Virus record (IMG/VR): IMGVR_UViG_3300023181_000037
Coordinates: 1 to 51,610 of that record
Length of the DNA: 51,610 nt
From: a virus
Strand: one strand, 5' to 3'
In this document: in pieces, positions 31,566-41,477 of the stretch
Layout of the letters: each line of letters starts with the position of its first letter
How positions within the stretch are numbered: the first letter of the stretch is position 1
Notes under the pieces: model-generated
The model's input: only the letters and a program-made list of their open reading frames with translations
What the model was told of the DNA's origin: nothing
Databases searched by the model: none
Program-made: the position numbers and the translations under genes

Positions 31566-31945
31566 GGCTTGATGTTGCCGTATTCATGGGGGCGCACGGT
31601 TAATTCCATGCCTGGATTACGGGCGGCAAAGATGTTTTGCACCTGGTGCAGGTAGCGTATCTGAATGAGGGAATCATAATAGAAATTGCCTTTCATATCC
31701 ATACGCAAGTACATCTGATACTCTCCTTCCCGGTTGGATATGAACTTTTCGCGCTTGTTATGGGCCGATTGCTTGAACCCGCAAATGCGAAGCATCGGCT
31801 CAGTGAGATCAACAGGCTTATATCCTTCGATCCCGGGCTGATCGGTTATGATATTCTCTTCATCCAGGGCCACGACGGTAGCAAATTCACCTGTGGCAAT
31901 GTCTATCAGTACGTTGCCTAAACGTACGTCCTTTGGTGTGATCAT
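31562..31945 (-). CDS. Conserved Bacteroidetes-type hypothetical protein, 127 aa
   Basis: On the opposite strand inside the tail operon. Resembles a hypothetical protein family frequent in Bacteroidetes, marked by an early RLGNVLIDIATGE, then PVDLTEPMLRICGF, and near the end IRYLHQVQNIFAARNPGMEL. No function is established for it. Its end overlaps the end of the rightward 31014-31565 gene by four nt. Confidence 0.7.
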   Translation of the reverse strand: MITPKDVRLGNVLIDIATGEFATVVALDEENIITDQPGIEGYKPVDLTEPMLRICGFKQSAHNKREKFISNREGEYQMYLRMDMKGNFYYDSLIQIRYLHQVQNIFAARNPGMELTVRPHEYGNIKP

Positions 31946-31977
31946 AGGAAGGGGATGATTAATGTTTCATGCCATAA

Positions 31978-32433
31978 TTATACAAATTTAACTCCGCCAG
32001 GTCCATTGCCCGTGCTAACAGCAGTTAAAATTTCTGGGCCGCAGTAATCCTCATCCGCGCCGCCTTTCTCATAGTTGGGGATCGGTGTTGATGCAATGAC
32101 AGCCATTCGCGCTGCACCCGATGCACTTGCTAAAGCCGAAAGGGCGGTAGCTACGGCAAACATCTTCCTTGCGATTTGCTTCCTCTGCCTGATTATTCTG
32201 TGAGGCGTCCTTCGGTCGGGGAATGGCTTACGTTTCAATAGACCGCGAAATGGGATAGGTACGTTAAATGGAGCCGCTACCGCGATGGCTGCATCCGTGC
32301 AAGACCGCGAAAGCTCAACCGCTTTCTGCCTACGAAACCGATTCTTTAATTGTAAAGGAGTATCGCGTTGGTGTAAACTCGCCCTCAAGGTAAGCCCGCC
32401 TACCTCTTTGATCTTAAATTTTGGGTGTTTCAT
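31978..32433 (-). CDS. Hypothetical basic protein, 151 aa
   Basis: Middle gene of a leftward trio. Very basic (FRRQKAVELSRS, RTPHRIIRQRKQIARK) with a hydrophobic Ala-rich stretch around 90-112 (MFAVATALSALASASGAARM). No family recognised. Its coding status is less sure than its neighbours'. Confidence 0.45.
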   Translation of the reverse strand: MKHPKFKIKEVGGLTLRASLHQRDTPLQLKNRFRRQKAVELSRSCTDAAIAVAAPFNVPIPFRGLLKRKPFPDRRTPHRIIRQRKQIARKMFAVATALSALASASGAARMAVIASTPIPNYEKGGADEDYCGPEILTAVSTGNGPGGVKFV

Positions 32434-32445
32434 AATTATCTATTT

Positions 32446-32856
32446 TTAGAATGAGTAATCTCTTTCCTTGAATGTGTAATTGTTACGCTTGTTGACAAGT
32501 TTGGTGGCATAGCAATAAATCCTGTCCCTTAAGCGCTTGCTGTCTTTCTTTTTGTTCGCGGAATTGTTGAACCAATACAACATGTCCTCGTCCATATTGT
32601 CGAACTTCTTTGTTAGATAGAAGTAGATAAAGAAGTTGTACTGGGTCCGGATTTCCAACCAACTGCTGAATTGTTTGAGCGCTTTCCATGAGTTAATTGA
32701 AAGCATGAGCACGGATCCAAACAAGGCCAATAATGCGCCATGAACCACCCTAGTATCTAATGGCTCTCTGTCATCATAGTATTGCTGGTCAATTCTGCCA
32801 GCAATGAAAGCGTTGATGATAAAATAGGCGAACGCTAAATAGTGGTAAGTATTCAT
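32446..32856 (-). CDS. Membrane protein, 136 aa
   Basis: Start at the ATG at 32856; a longer form needs TTG at 32871. Two hydrophobic spans lie near residues 3-22 (YHYLAFAYFIINAFIAG) and 40-58 (HGALLALFGSVLMLSI). The rest is a basic cytoplasmic tail with many Lys, Arg and Tyr. It heads the leftward trio behind its own promoter. A superinfection-exclusion role is possible but not shown by sequence. Confidence 0.6.
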   Translation of the reverse strand: MNTYHYLAFAYFIINAFIAGRIDQQYYDDREPLDTRVVHGALLALFGSVLMLSINSWKALKQFSSWLEIRTQYNFFIYFYLTKKFDNMDEDMLYWFNNSANKKKDSKRLRDRIYCYATKLVNKRNNYTFKERDYSF

Positions 32857-32872
32857 AAGTTTAAATGACAAA

Positions 32873-32945
32873 GCCCCTCAAATAACACAGACGGTACGAG
32901 CGCCTGTAATATCCTCGGGGCAATTTCTTGTTGAGCGTCTCGTAC
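32873..32945 (-). other. Leader with pseudoknot-forming helices
   Basis: In the minus-strand leader of the membrane gene, GTACGAG (at 32945-32939) can pair with CTCGTAC (32900-32894). GCCCC (32921-32917), inside that loop, can pair with GGGGC (32877-32873) downstream. The order is that of an H-type pseudoknot ending 16 nt before the ATG. A control function is inferred. Confidence 0.4.
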
Positions 32946-32959
32946 ACGCTATAAAGTAG

Positions 32960-32967
32960 CAAATATA
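32960..32967 (-). promoter_or_regulatory. TATATTTG -7 box for the leftward insert
   Basis: Exact TAnnTTTG on the minus strand, giving a predicted start near 32953 and a leader of about 97 nt. It allows the insert to be expressed apart from the late genes, as expected for a moron. Confidence 0.55.
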
Positions 32968-33001
32968 CTATTTTGTAATCAAAGTTGCTTACTTTTATGG
33001 C

Positions 33002-33214
33002 ATGGCAAAGAAGGCAACAAGATCATATCAGAAAGTACGGGAGCTGTTTATCTATTGCCGGGATCGGTGCCGTAGCGCAAGCGGTCAAACATCTGCTTTC
33101 TGGCTTGAAAAGGCCAGGATATGCGGTGACTTGTTGCGCGCATTCGATGCCAATGCCCCTCGCATAGTCCATAACACCAACTATCCAAGCTATCTCGATG
33201 CCTACAATCATTAA
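33002..33214 (+). CDS. Hypothetical basic protein, 70 aa
   Basis: Resumes the rightward strand. Short basic protein (MAKKATRSYQKVRELFIYCR) with no domain recognised. Overlaps the next small gene by 17 nt. Confidence 0.55.
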   Translation: MAKKATRSYQKVRELFIYCRDRCRSASGQTSAFWLEKARICGDLLRAFDANAPRIVHNTNYPSYLDAYNH

Positions 33215-33374
33215 GCATATCATATCCGGGTACTGGAAGTTCGTCTATGAGCAGCGCCGCAGACGTGCCGAGTACATTGAGGCGAGGCTAGGGTCAACAC
33301 ACCCGCTATCCATAAAGTACATCCGCAAAGCAATTATGACCCTGCCTAAAATTCACGCACCCTTTTTAAAGTAA
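33198..33374 (+). CDS. Hypothetical basic protein, 58 aa
   Basis: ATG at 33198, TAA at 33372-33374, three nt before the tape measure start. Basic (FVYEQRRRRAEYIEARLG). Its fit between neighbours supports it as a gene. Function unknown, perhaps tail assembly. Confidence 0.55.
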   Translation: MPTIIKHIISGYWKFVYEQRRRRAEYIEARLGSTHPLSIKYIRKAIMTLPKIHAPFLK

Positions 33375-33377
33375 TCC

Positions 33378-36300
33378 ATGGCCGCAGATATAGAAGAAGT
33401 TATAGCCAGGACCGCTATCGAGGCTTTTAAAGAGGCCCGGGCGGAAACACAGGGACTTGCTGCTGACCTAGTACCAGCAATTAAGAACGCGCGCGATCTT
33501 TCCCAGGCGCTTATGGGTGTGAATAGTAGCGGGCAACTTGTAAAGGCTTACAATGAGGCTGCCGCAGCCCATAATAAGGTTGCTGATGGGTTAGATAAGA
33601 TCACCGCTGCCAATGAACGCGCAATTGCAGCAGAAAAAAAGGCGCAGCAAGCCCGAGAAAAAGCTGAAGCCGCATATTTAAAGCAGCAGGATGCAAGAGC
33701 CGTAGCGGACAGCAAAGCGGCGAACGAATATCAGCGCAGGAAAGATAAAGAAGCGGCCACAGCCGAAAAAGCAGCCTCACGTCAGGCGGCAGCTGCAGAG
33801 AAAGCGGCCCAGCAAGAGGCCAAGGCTACCGAGGTGCTATTGAATGACTACGCCCTGTTATCCAAGGCGTATAATGAGGCCGCGCTCCGGGCCAAGAACC
33901 TGCAGCTTCAGCAGGGCTCCGGTAATGCAACGGTAAAAGAAGCTATAGACTTCGCCAATCAGCTAGGCAATAAGCTGAAAGCCTTGGACGCCAGTGTGGG
34001 CCAGAACCAAAGGAATGTAGGTAATTACGCGAGTGGATTTAGCGGGCTGAGTAATTCCATTCAGCAGATATTGAGAGAGGCACCAAGTGCGGCTGTTTCG
34101 CTGAATACATTCTTTCTTGCCATATCCAATAACCTCCCGATATTCTTTGACGAGATTACAAAAATCAACAAAGCGCAGCAGGAAGCGAAGGTATTGGCCC
34201 AGGAACAAATATTATTAGCCAGGGAATCCGCAACAGCACAGGCATTACAGGCTGGAGCAACTGCTGAAATGGCTGCAGCACAAGGCGCGTTGGCAGCCGA
34301 AACTACTGCCGCGAACGCGGCTAGCAAGGCCCAACCAAGTGTTCTATCCCAAATTGGTAAATCAATACTATCTGTAAATACGCTACTTACTCTAGGGGTG
34401 CTAGCACTCACACTTTTCGGTGGTAAGGCAGTATCCGCTATTGAGGGCTTATTTGGTATTACGGAGCAATCCAAAAAGGCAGCTGCGGAGTTAAAGAAAT
34501 ACAATGATTCAATAGATCAGATATCCAAGACAGAACAAGCGGCGGCCGCCCGCGAAATAGCTCATTTGAATACTTTGCTTTCTGTAGCAAAGGATGTTGA
34601 ACAGTCATCTTATAACAGAAAGCAGGCCGCGCTGGAACTAGCTAAAACATACCCAGACAGGTTTGCCAATCTTACCCAAGAGGCTATACTAGAGGGAAGG
34701 GTTGGTAGCGCCGTAGAAGAAACTACTAAGGCGATATTGGCAAGGGCCAATGTGTCTGCCGCAGAAAAGAAAATAGGCGCTGCGGCTGAGAAGGTATTCG
34801 AACTTAATGAGCAACTAAAAGAAAACATCGCTCAGCAAAAAGAACTTAGCAAGCTTGATCTCAACAGCGATCCATTTACTGGCAGCAGATCGGGCTTCTC
34901 AAATTTCACTGACAAGAATAGACTTAGCGCCTTAAAATCAGAGGCTAAAGTACTTACGGATCAATTGTCGGCATTGAGGAAACAGCAGCAAGGGTATGCT
35001 GCAGACATTCAGGTGTCTTCGAAAGAGGCTGCCGATGCTATTTTTAAAGGTGGCAATGCGCCGGCAGGGTCAGTTTCCGCATTGCGTCAGCAGATAACAG
35101 AAACAAAGCAACTGCTCGAACTTAAAAAGGTCGGCAGTGCAGATCAAATAGCGCTTACCAAAAAGCTTGCTGAACAGGAAAAGCAACTTCGGATTATAGA
35201 AGGCGGATCAGATAAGCCACGGAAAAAGAAGGTCACGCGCGATAACACGAACGAGAATCTAAAGATATTGCAGGATCAGACAAAGGCGGAAGCCGATGAA
35301 GACGCAAAGCAACTCCAGTTAAAAGCAGAGAACGAACGCTTGATTATTGAAGATGAAGCCAAATCATTGCAAGTCAGGCTTGATGCAATACAAGCTTTCT
35401 ATGGATACACAAAGAAAGCATTAATTGCCAAAAATAAGGGAGAACAGGATGAAGTAAAGAAGGGACTGGAAGCCATAGCAAAACTGGAAGCGCGCGGTGG
35501 CAAGTTCACCCAGGAAGAGCAGGATCTGCTCAGCAAAAAGAAGTTGTTTAATCAGCAGCTAGTAAATATTAACCTCGATGGACAGATAGCAGAAAAGAAG
35601 AATGAACGCGCCCGGGCCAAAGAAAGATTGTCTGCGCTCAAGGATGCCAGCCAGGATGAAATAAAGCAAGGCGAGCTCAACGCAGCGCACTTGATTGAGC
35701 TGCGCAGTGAGCAGCTAAACACGGATAACGATAATCTGAAAGAAGCGCTTGATAATGGCAAAATTACCCGTAAGCAGTACAATCAATCTATACTTTCACT
35801 TCAACGTGGTTTTGCAAGTGACATTCTCCGGATCCAGATTGATGAGCTAGAAAAGACTATAGATACCGGACTGCTTACGAGGGATGACTACGATAAAACG
35901 ATTAAGAAAATTGAGGAACTGCAGACGCAGCTCAATAAAAAGCCTAAGTCTAGTGACTCAAAGAACCCCTTAGGGCTTTCAGATGAAGGGATCAAAACTC
36001 TTAATGAATACCTGGCGCTTACAGAAAAAGCCGGTGAGCTGATCAATGATGTGTTCAATATCCAAAAGGCTCAGTTCGATGCCAGAATGGCACAGTTAGA
36101 TGCGGAAGGGGCCAAAATTGACAAGAACCTCGATAAAAGGATATTCGGCATTAAAGCGGAGGGACTGACCGCAGAAGAAACACAAAAGAAAATAAGCCAG
36201 GCTGAAGCAGAAGCACAATCCCAGCGCGAACGCTTAGAATCCCAACAGGCAGATTTGAGAAGAAAGGCCGCTCGGGCAGAGCGCGCTCAAACGATTGTAA

Positions 36301-36830
36301 GCATTATAACGTCTACAGCGCTGGCCGTTGTGCGACAATTAACTGCCATACCCCCCGGCCCACAGAACTTAGCCTTAGCCGCAATAGTAGGGGCAATTGG
36401 TGCTGCACAGCTGGCAGCGGTTCTATCTACCTCTGTTCCTGCTTACGCAACAGGTGCCGGCATAGACGGGAAGCCTGCTCACAAAAGCGGATTAGCACGC
36501 GTAGGTGATGGAAAATTTAATGGTAAGCCGGAACGTGAATTAATAATGGAACCGGGCAAGGATCCTTACATGGTTGCGCACGATCATATTAGATTACTGG
36601 CCCCAGGTAGCCGGGTAATACCGGAACACAGGATAATGAACACCGCCTATGCCTCCCTAACCCCCCAAATGATTATTTCCCTTACGCAGCAAAAGAGTGA
36701 TAATCGGGATGTAGTACGTGAGATCAGGCAAAACAGCGCCAAGGAGCGAGAGATACTGATGCGCCTTATCCCTAAGCAGGTGCATAAAGAATCGGCTGCA
36801 TTTCAGATGTGGAGAAACAAGTGGGTATAA
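33378..36830 (+). CDS. Tape measure protein
   Basis: 1150 residues, the longest gene. Long coiled-coil stretches rich in Ala, Lys, Glu and Gln occupy about 20-170 and 620-860. Hydrophobic segments lie at about 330-350 (SVNTLLTLGVLALTLFGG) and 973-1018 (IVSIITSTALAVVRQL, LAAIVGAIGAAQLAAVL). It sets tail length and helps DNA entry. By the usual 0.15 nm per residue, the tail would be about 170 nm, which suggests a siphovirus. Confidence 0.92.
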   Translation: MAADIEEVIARTAIEAFKEARAETQGLAADLVPAIKNARDLSQALMGVNSSGQLVKAYNEAAAAHNKVADGLDKITAANERAIAAEKKAQQAREKAEAAYLKQQDARAVADSKAANEYQRRKDKEAATAEKAASRQAAAAEKAAQQEAKATEVLLNDYALLSKAYNEAALRAKNLQLQQGSGNATVKEAIDFANQLGNKLKALDASVGQNQRNVGNYASGFSGLSNSIQQILREAPSAAVSLNTFFLAISNNLPIFFDEITKINKAQQEAKVLAQEQILLARESATAQALQAGATAEMAAAQGALAAETTAANAASKAQPSVLSQIGKSILSVNTLLTLGVLALTLFGGKAVSAIEGLFGITEQSKKAAAELKKYNDSIDQISKTEQAAAAREIAHLNTLLSVAKDVEQSSYNRKQAALELAKTYPDRFANLTQEAILEGRVGSAVEETTKAILARANVSAAEKKIGAAAEKVFELNEQLKENIAQQKELSKLDLNSDPFTGSRSGFSNFTDKNRLSALKSEAKVLTDQLSALRKQQQGYAADIQVSSKEAADAIFKGGNAPAGSVSALRQQITETKQLLELKKVGSADQIALTKKLAEQEKQLRIIEGGSDKPRKKKVTRDNTNENLKILQDQTKAEADEDAKQLQLKAENERLIIEDEAKSLQVRLDAIQAFYGYTKKALIAKNKGEQDEVKKGLEAIAKLEARGGKFTQEEQDLLSKKKLFNQQLVNINLDGQIAEKKNERARAKERLSALKDASQDEIKQGELNAAHLIELRSEQLNTDNDNLKEALDNGKITRKQYNQSILSLQRGFASDILRIQIDELEKTIDTGLLTRDDYDKTIKKIEELQTQLNKKPKSSDSKNPLGLSDEGIKTLNEYLALTEKAGELINDVFNIQKAQFDARMAQLDAEGAKIDKNLDKRIFGIKAEGLTAEETQKKISQAEAEAQSQRERLESQQADLRRKAARAERAQTIVSIITSTALAVVRQLTAIPPGPQNLALAAIVGAIGAAQLAAVLSTSVPAYATGAGIDGKPAHKSGLARVGDGKFNGKPERELIMEPGKDPYMVAHDHIRLLAPGSRVIPEHRIMNTAYASLTPQMIISLTQQKSDNRDVVREIRQNSAKEREILMRLIPKQVHKESAAFQMWRNKWV

Positions 36831-36839
36831 CAATCATTC

Positions 36840-39023
36840 ATGCGGACAATAACAAATAATTTTCCAACCTTCGGCTTCCTGTTCCGTAAATCGGCTGCAG
36901 AGTATTACCGTGTGATAAACGGAGTGGTGCAGTTGCTGCCTGGACCGGCTTATCTAGGCTCAGAAAACGCTTTTTGGCTCGATGATCCTGATGGGTGGAA
37001 CGAGCTAGGCATAAGATGGGAACGGGATAAGAACTACGGCGGGATATTCCAAACCTATAGCCAAAGCCTCAAATTCCGGGGGGAGGCGGCACAGATCATC
37101 AACTATTTATACGGGCAATTTGGCGTAAGTGCGGAATTGGAGGTTTTGGTGCTAAAATGCAATTTTAATATTGATGCGACGCCCGGCGAAACGCTCGTTT
37201 ATAATGAGTATTTCGCCGCCAACATAGACTTTACCACTATTTCCCTGGCCTTTGATGCTATTACGTGTGCGCTCAGAGATACCGGTGCTGTCTCATTGTT
37301 AAAAGCTAACGACGGTATCGACTATACAATTGAAATGGAGGGCAACCCGGATGCGATAAGGGCATATATAGATGGCGTTACACTGAAAAATTCCACTATC
37401 TGGACCATATCAGACAATCCAGCCGGCGATAACGTCAATGTGTTCAATAAACCGCAGATGAATATTGCCTCTTCTGAAACACAGTACATCGATGATGCCA
37501 CTATTCAAGATTACAGTGAAAGCCTAGATACGAATCACTTCTTTGTCTCAAGTACCGAACAAGATGTAGTGCTGGATTATGATTTCTCGGTTCAGGCTTA
37601 CCCATTAAGCGGCGTCAACTATTCAACATCGGAGTTGGTAACCGGCTTCTACAAATTACTTGCGGATGGCGTTACAACAGTGCATTACTGGCTTGTGTAT
37701 GAGCCTAGTTATCTTATATTCCTGTATTACAACTACGTTCTAAAGGGGTCTGTAACAATCCCTATGCTGCCGGGGGAAAAGCTTTACTACTTCTCAAGCA
37801 TTTTCAATGCGCAGATCGAGTGGAAATACAATACAGATCCTAATCTGGTTGCGGGGACCATAAAGATAGGCTATGATACGACTATAACTGCTACAGAGCC
37901 TTACGGGCTTAGGATATTCGATGCCTTGAAACAAACCCTAGCCAAAGCCTCGAACGGCAAGATTGGGCTTATTAGCGACTATTTATCGGACCCGGACCTC
38001 ATAGATGTAGATGCATATCCTTATTGGGATTCGTATTTCTGTGGCGATGCATTGAGGGAAATCCCAAATGCTAAGATGAGTTTAAACGTGGCCGACATCA
38101 TTAAGGATCTAAGGAGCCGATATTGCCTTCGAGCGACAATGCAGGGCAATAGCCTTAGGGTTGAAAAAATGGGATTCTTCTATGATGAGGACAATGAAAT
38201 ATTTGATCTTGGTGAGGTATCGGACCTGGAACTAAAGTGCAGCCAGGATGACATTTACAATCAAATTCAGATAGGGTACAAGGATCAGACGTTCGACACG
38301 CTTAATGGCCGCGATGAGTATAATACGATGCACCAATACGAAATCGAGTTTGATGGCAAGGTAAAAGGGCAGCTAGACTTACTAAGTCCATACAATGCCA
38401 GCATGTATGCCATTACGGTAGCTTCGTATAATAGGGAAGGCAAGCCAACTACTGATAGTAAGGCTGACAGCGAAATATTCATTTTGAATCTTAACCCCAT
38501 ATTGGAATTAATTAATGATGAATATGTTAGAAGAGCATTTAGGCCAAACAATTACTACTACTCTATAGATCCTGACCGAGTGCAAAATGTGCTTTCGCCA
38601 CTCACCGACTTTAATATGCCAGCGTCACCAACGCGTAACTTGATAAGATCTGCAAGGTTCCTGGCAATTGGCACTGACAGGATGCAAAACGGGCAGAAGA
38701 TCAAGTTTACTTCGTCTACTAAGAACGATGCACTGATATCCAATATCGGATATGGAGAAATAGTGGAAAGCCAAAGCTTTGATTTGCCAATTGCCCGCCC
38801 ATACTATTTGCCTGACGTTATTGATTTCAGATGTCCAGTAGGTGACAACTTCGCCAACAGCGTAATGCAATACCCACATGGTTACATCTCAGCAACATGG
38901 TATGGCCTCCCGGTCAAGGGATATTTAAACAAGGGGGGGCAAGCGGACGCCGAAAATGGGGTTTTCGACTTTCAATTACAACTTCACACGGACACCGATA
39001 AAGGCAAAATTCAAAAATACTAA
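36840..39023 (+). CDS. Distal tail / tail-tip protein, 727 aa
   Basis: Follows the tape measure in the position of distal tail or tail-associated proteins. The start FGFLFRKSAAEYYRVINGVV and the later DIIKDLRSRYCLRATMQGNS suggest baseplate hub domains. The sequence is beta-rich throughout. No enzymatic motif seen. Assignment by order and size. Confidence 0.65.
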   Translation: MRTITNNFPTFGFLFRKSAAEYYRVINGVVQLLPGPAYLGSENAFWLDDPDGWNELGIRWERDKNYGGIFQTYSQSLKFRGEAAQIINYLYGQFGVSAELEVLVLKCNFNIDATPGETLVYNEYFAANIDFTTISLAFDAITCALRDTGAVSLLKANDGIDYTIEMEGNPDAIRAYIDGVTLKNSTIWTISDNPAGDNVNVFNKPQMNIASSETQYIDDATIQDYSESLDTNHFFVSSTEQDVVLDYDFSVQAYPLSGVNYSTSELVTGFYKLLADGVTTVHYWLVYEPSYLIFLYYNYVLKGSVTIPMLPGEKLYYFSSIFNAQIEWKYNTDPNLVAGTIKIGYDTTITATEPYGLRIFDALKQTLAKASNGKIGLISDYLSDPDLIDVDAYPYWDSYFCGDALREIPNAKMSLNVADIIKDLRSRYCLRATMQGNSLRVEKMGFFYDEDNEIFDLGEVSDLELKCSQDDIYNQIQIGYKDQTFDTLNGRDEYNTMHQYEIEFDGKVKGQLDLLSPYNASMYAITVASYNREGKPTTDSKADSEIFILNLNPILELINDEYVRRAFRPNNYYYSIDPDRVQNVLSPLTDFNMPASPTRNLIRSARFLAIGTDRMQNGQKIKFTSSTKNDALISNIGYGEIVESQSFDLPIARPYYLPDVIDFRCPVGDNFANSVMQYPHGYISATWYGLPVKGYLNKGGQADAENGVFDFQLQLHTDTDKGKIQKY

Positions 39024-39024
39024 C

Positions 39025-40827
39025 ATGGCTTCAGCCGATCAAAATTTATTAAAGCAATCCCTTGTGGTACCTGTGCGCGTGGTGCCAGTACTATCGGTGG
39101 ACCACGTTGGCGGATTCCCCTATACGTTGCCTTTCCGGCTGGACCTGCCCAGCATAACCTACCATAGTATTCCATTTGATCAGTCATTGCAAAACCTCAC
39201 CCGGTTAGACTGGCAAAAGGAAGGCAATTATACCCAAAAATGGCAATTGACTGATCCGATCCCGGGTATATACAGCATTCCGGTAGACAGCTATCTTACT
39301 GCAGCTATTTACGATTGCCATGGACAGAAAGTGGCGGATATTCCCGAAACCAGCATCACCGAATTTTCGGGAAATAACATCTATGGTATAAGGACCAAAA
39401 GTTATTTCTTTAGTTATAGTTATGAGGGCCTATTGCTAAATACAGGGAATTACATCTTTGTGCTGGCCCTTACGGCGCTGGAGCAAATCCACATATACCG
39501 GAGCGACACGCAGGAAGTAAAAAACAATCACTTCGGGACTAAATTAATTGAATACAATGATCGCAATAATAGGGTAGATTTCTATTCTATTGCCCCTGGT
39601 TACAATATCAGAGTGGAAGCGGAACTAAAGCTATCGGAATGGGAGTACGCTGACACGAACTTCCTGGGACAGAATGGCGAAAACAGCATTACCTATTCCA
39701 GGAACAACCGGAAATATGATTTCGTTGTCGGTGCCAAGAACAGAACCAGACAGGGCAACATAGGCGTAGCCAGGTGGATGATCGATAAGCTTGTAAACAT
39801 CATGGGTAGTGAAGAACTGTATGTTGACGCCGAATGTATGGTGAGAGCGACTGGCGTTAACCCTGAGATAGAGGACTATGGCCAAAGGATGGAATCAACT
39901 GCGACATTTAAGCTCTATGAGCAGAACATTGGCCAGAGACGCATATTTGGCACCGTTCTTGCGAGGTACGAATTCCCCATCAGTTATCCGTATGCTGTTG
40001 CATCTCTATACATGGATGGTACGCAGATATCATCGGGCGATATAATTTCAGACATATCTGACCTTGTAGCGCTAAAGGATCATGCAAACATGCTAGGCAG
40101 GAAGGGGACGTTTACGTTAGACGGCACAACGCTTATTTATACTAATGGGCGTTCTGAATTCGTTTCTTTGATCGAGGGCGTGGTGATTGGCAAGCGAGTA
40201 CGCTTTTCTGTTTATAGCCCCTCGGGGTCCGATTGGAACAGCTTCAGTTACCGTGGCGGGACTATTCTTATTGATTTCGGAGATGGCACCTACGATACCT
40301 TCGCTAATGCAGGCACAACCATATTCATCGCCCACACTTACGATTACACGGCATCGGATGCTTACGAAGTGACGGTGTGGCACCAGGATAACATTCAAGA
40401 AATTAGCTTTAACCCACCTAACCTCAATGACTTTGAACTGGACGTATTCAACACCAGCGACATACTTCCGTTAAGCCTTCAATCACTTGAGATCAATGGA
40501 CAACCAGATTTCTCAACAATGATCAAATCAATCCTTAACCCGGGCCTAACCAGCTTGACCATTACGGGCTGCGGTCTAAACACCCTCAGCAACCCTTTCT
40601 TCACCAGCCGTACCAACTTAAACAGGATAGACTTAAGAGGGAACAAACTGGATGACACTGATCTAAACGACTTCACATTTACACTTGTTGGTGCTGTTGA
40701 CAATGACAACCGGAACGGCAACATTAAGCTAGAAGGACAAACGCCACCGGCACCACCTAGCAGCGGCACTTTGGCAAATCTGAACGTACTGCGCAACTCC
40801 TTTGGCTGGACCTATTCAACTGATTAA
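39025..40827 (+). CDS. Tail-tip protein with PKD-like and LRR-like domains
   Basis: 600 residues from the ATG at 39025, one nt after the preceding stop. About 1-340 is a beta-rich virion region. A PKD-like module follows at about 411-450 (GTILIDFGDGTYDTF then HTYDYTASDAYEVTVW). Leucine-rich-repeat-like segments end it (about 475-560; LTSLTITGCGLNTLSN, LNRIDLRGNKLDD). Such C-terminal modules usually bind surface glycans or proteins. Confidence 0.7.
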   Translation: MASADQNLLKQSLVVPVRVVPVLSVDHVGGFPYTLPFRLDLPSITYHSIPFDQSLQNLTRLDWQKEGNYTQKWQLTDPIPGIYSIPVDSYLTAAIYDCHGQKVADIPETSITEFSGNNIYGIRTKSYFFSYSYEGLLLNTGNYIFVLALTALEQIHIYRSDTQEVKNNHFGTKLIEYNDRNNRVDFYSIAPGYNIRVEAELKLSEWEYADTNFLGQNGENSITYSRNNRKYDFVVGAKNRTRQGNIGVARWMIDKLVNIMGSEELYVDAECMVRATGVNPEIEDYGQRMESTATFKLYEQNIGQRRIFGTVLARYEFPISYPYAVASLYMDGTQISSGDIISDISDLVALKDHANMLGRKGTFTLDGTTLIYTNGRSEFVSLIEGVVIGKRVRFSVYSPSGSDWNSFSYRGGTILIDFGDGTYDTFANAGTTIFIAHTYDYTASDAYEVTVWHQDNIQEISFNPPNLNDFELDVFNTSDILPLSLQSLEINGQPDFSTMIKSILNPGLTSLTITGCGLNTLSNPFFTSRTNLNRIDLRGNKLDDTDLNDFTFTLVGAVDNDNRNGNIKLEGQTPPAPPSSGTLANLNVLRNSFGWTYSTD

Positions 40828-40829
40828 TT

Positions 40830-41477
40830 ATGAGCTATCAACTATTCCTGACCAATTGCGGATGCCTTTCGTCCTTTGATGCGGAACAGGTGAACCCGCA
40901 TGCAATCAACGTTATAGACGGCGATAAACTGCCAGAGTACGGATTGTACATAGTGGGCCTGACGCTTCAGCTATCTAATGGGAAGAAAGTGTTTTTAAAG
41001 ATCGATTCTTTATTTGCTGACAGGCTATCTTTTTTATCATATCTTAGTAGTAACTTTGCTACTATTGAGCAAATTTATGGACACTTTTACTATGAAGGTG
41101 GGCAACTAAAATACTCTAATCCTGAAAAATTCTTAAGCGCTGAAATAATGGCCATACTAGGTACAAGGTTATTGGTTTACAAGTTCGGCGCGGGTGGGCA
41201 ATCGCCCATAATCCCTTACCGAAGGGAGCTTGAGAATGGTACTATCGTACCCTCAGACCCAGCGCTCGCAAATATTCTACAGATCAGATGGGGCGATCAG
41301 CTTATTAATGAGAATATATCCCTGACCACAGATAGAGTGACCCAAGACCCTATCAACTACGGCTTAACGTTTACCGACACATATGAGGACGGCAATATGT
41401 GGATCCTCGTTTCGGATGTGGTGCCGGAAACCTCACTACCAACTTTTGATTACCTCGTTCCAATCCAACTATCCTGA
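40830..41477 (+). CDS. Tail-tip associated protein, 215 aa
   Basis: Two nt after the previous gene and overlapping the next by one nt (TGATG). No recognised domain; starts MSYQLFLTNCGCLSSFDAEQ. Beta-rich, probably part of the baseplate or fibre attachment. Confidence 0.6.
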   Translation: MSYQLFLTNCGCLSSFDAEQVNPHAINVIDGDKLPEYGLYIVGLTLQLSNGKKVFLKIDSLFADRLSFLSYLSSNFATIEQIYGHFYYEGGQLKYSNPEKFLSAEIMAILGTRLLVYKFGAGGQSPIIPYRRELENGTIVPSDPALANILQIRWGDQLINENISLTTDRVTQDPINYGLTFTDTYEDGNMWILVSDVVPETSLPTFDYLVPIQLS

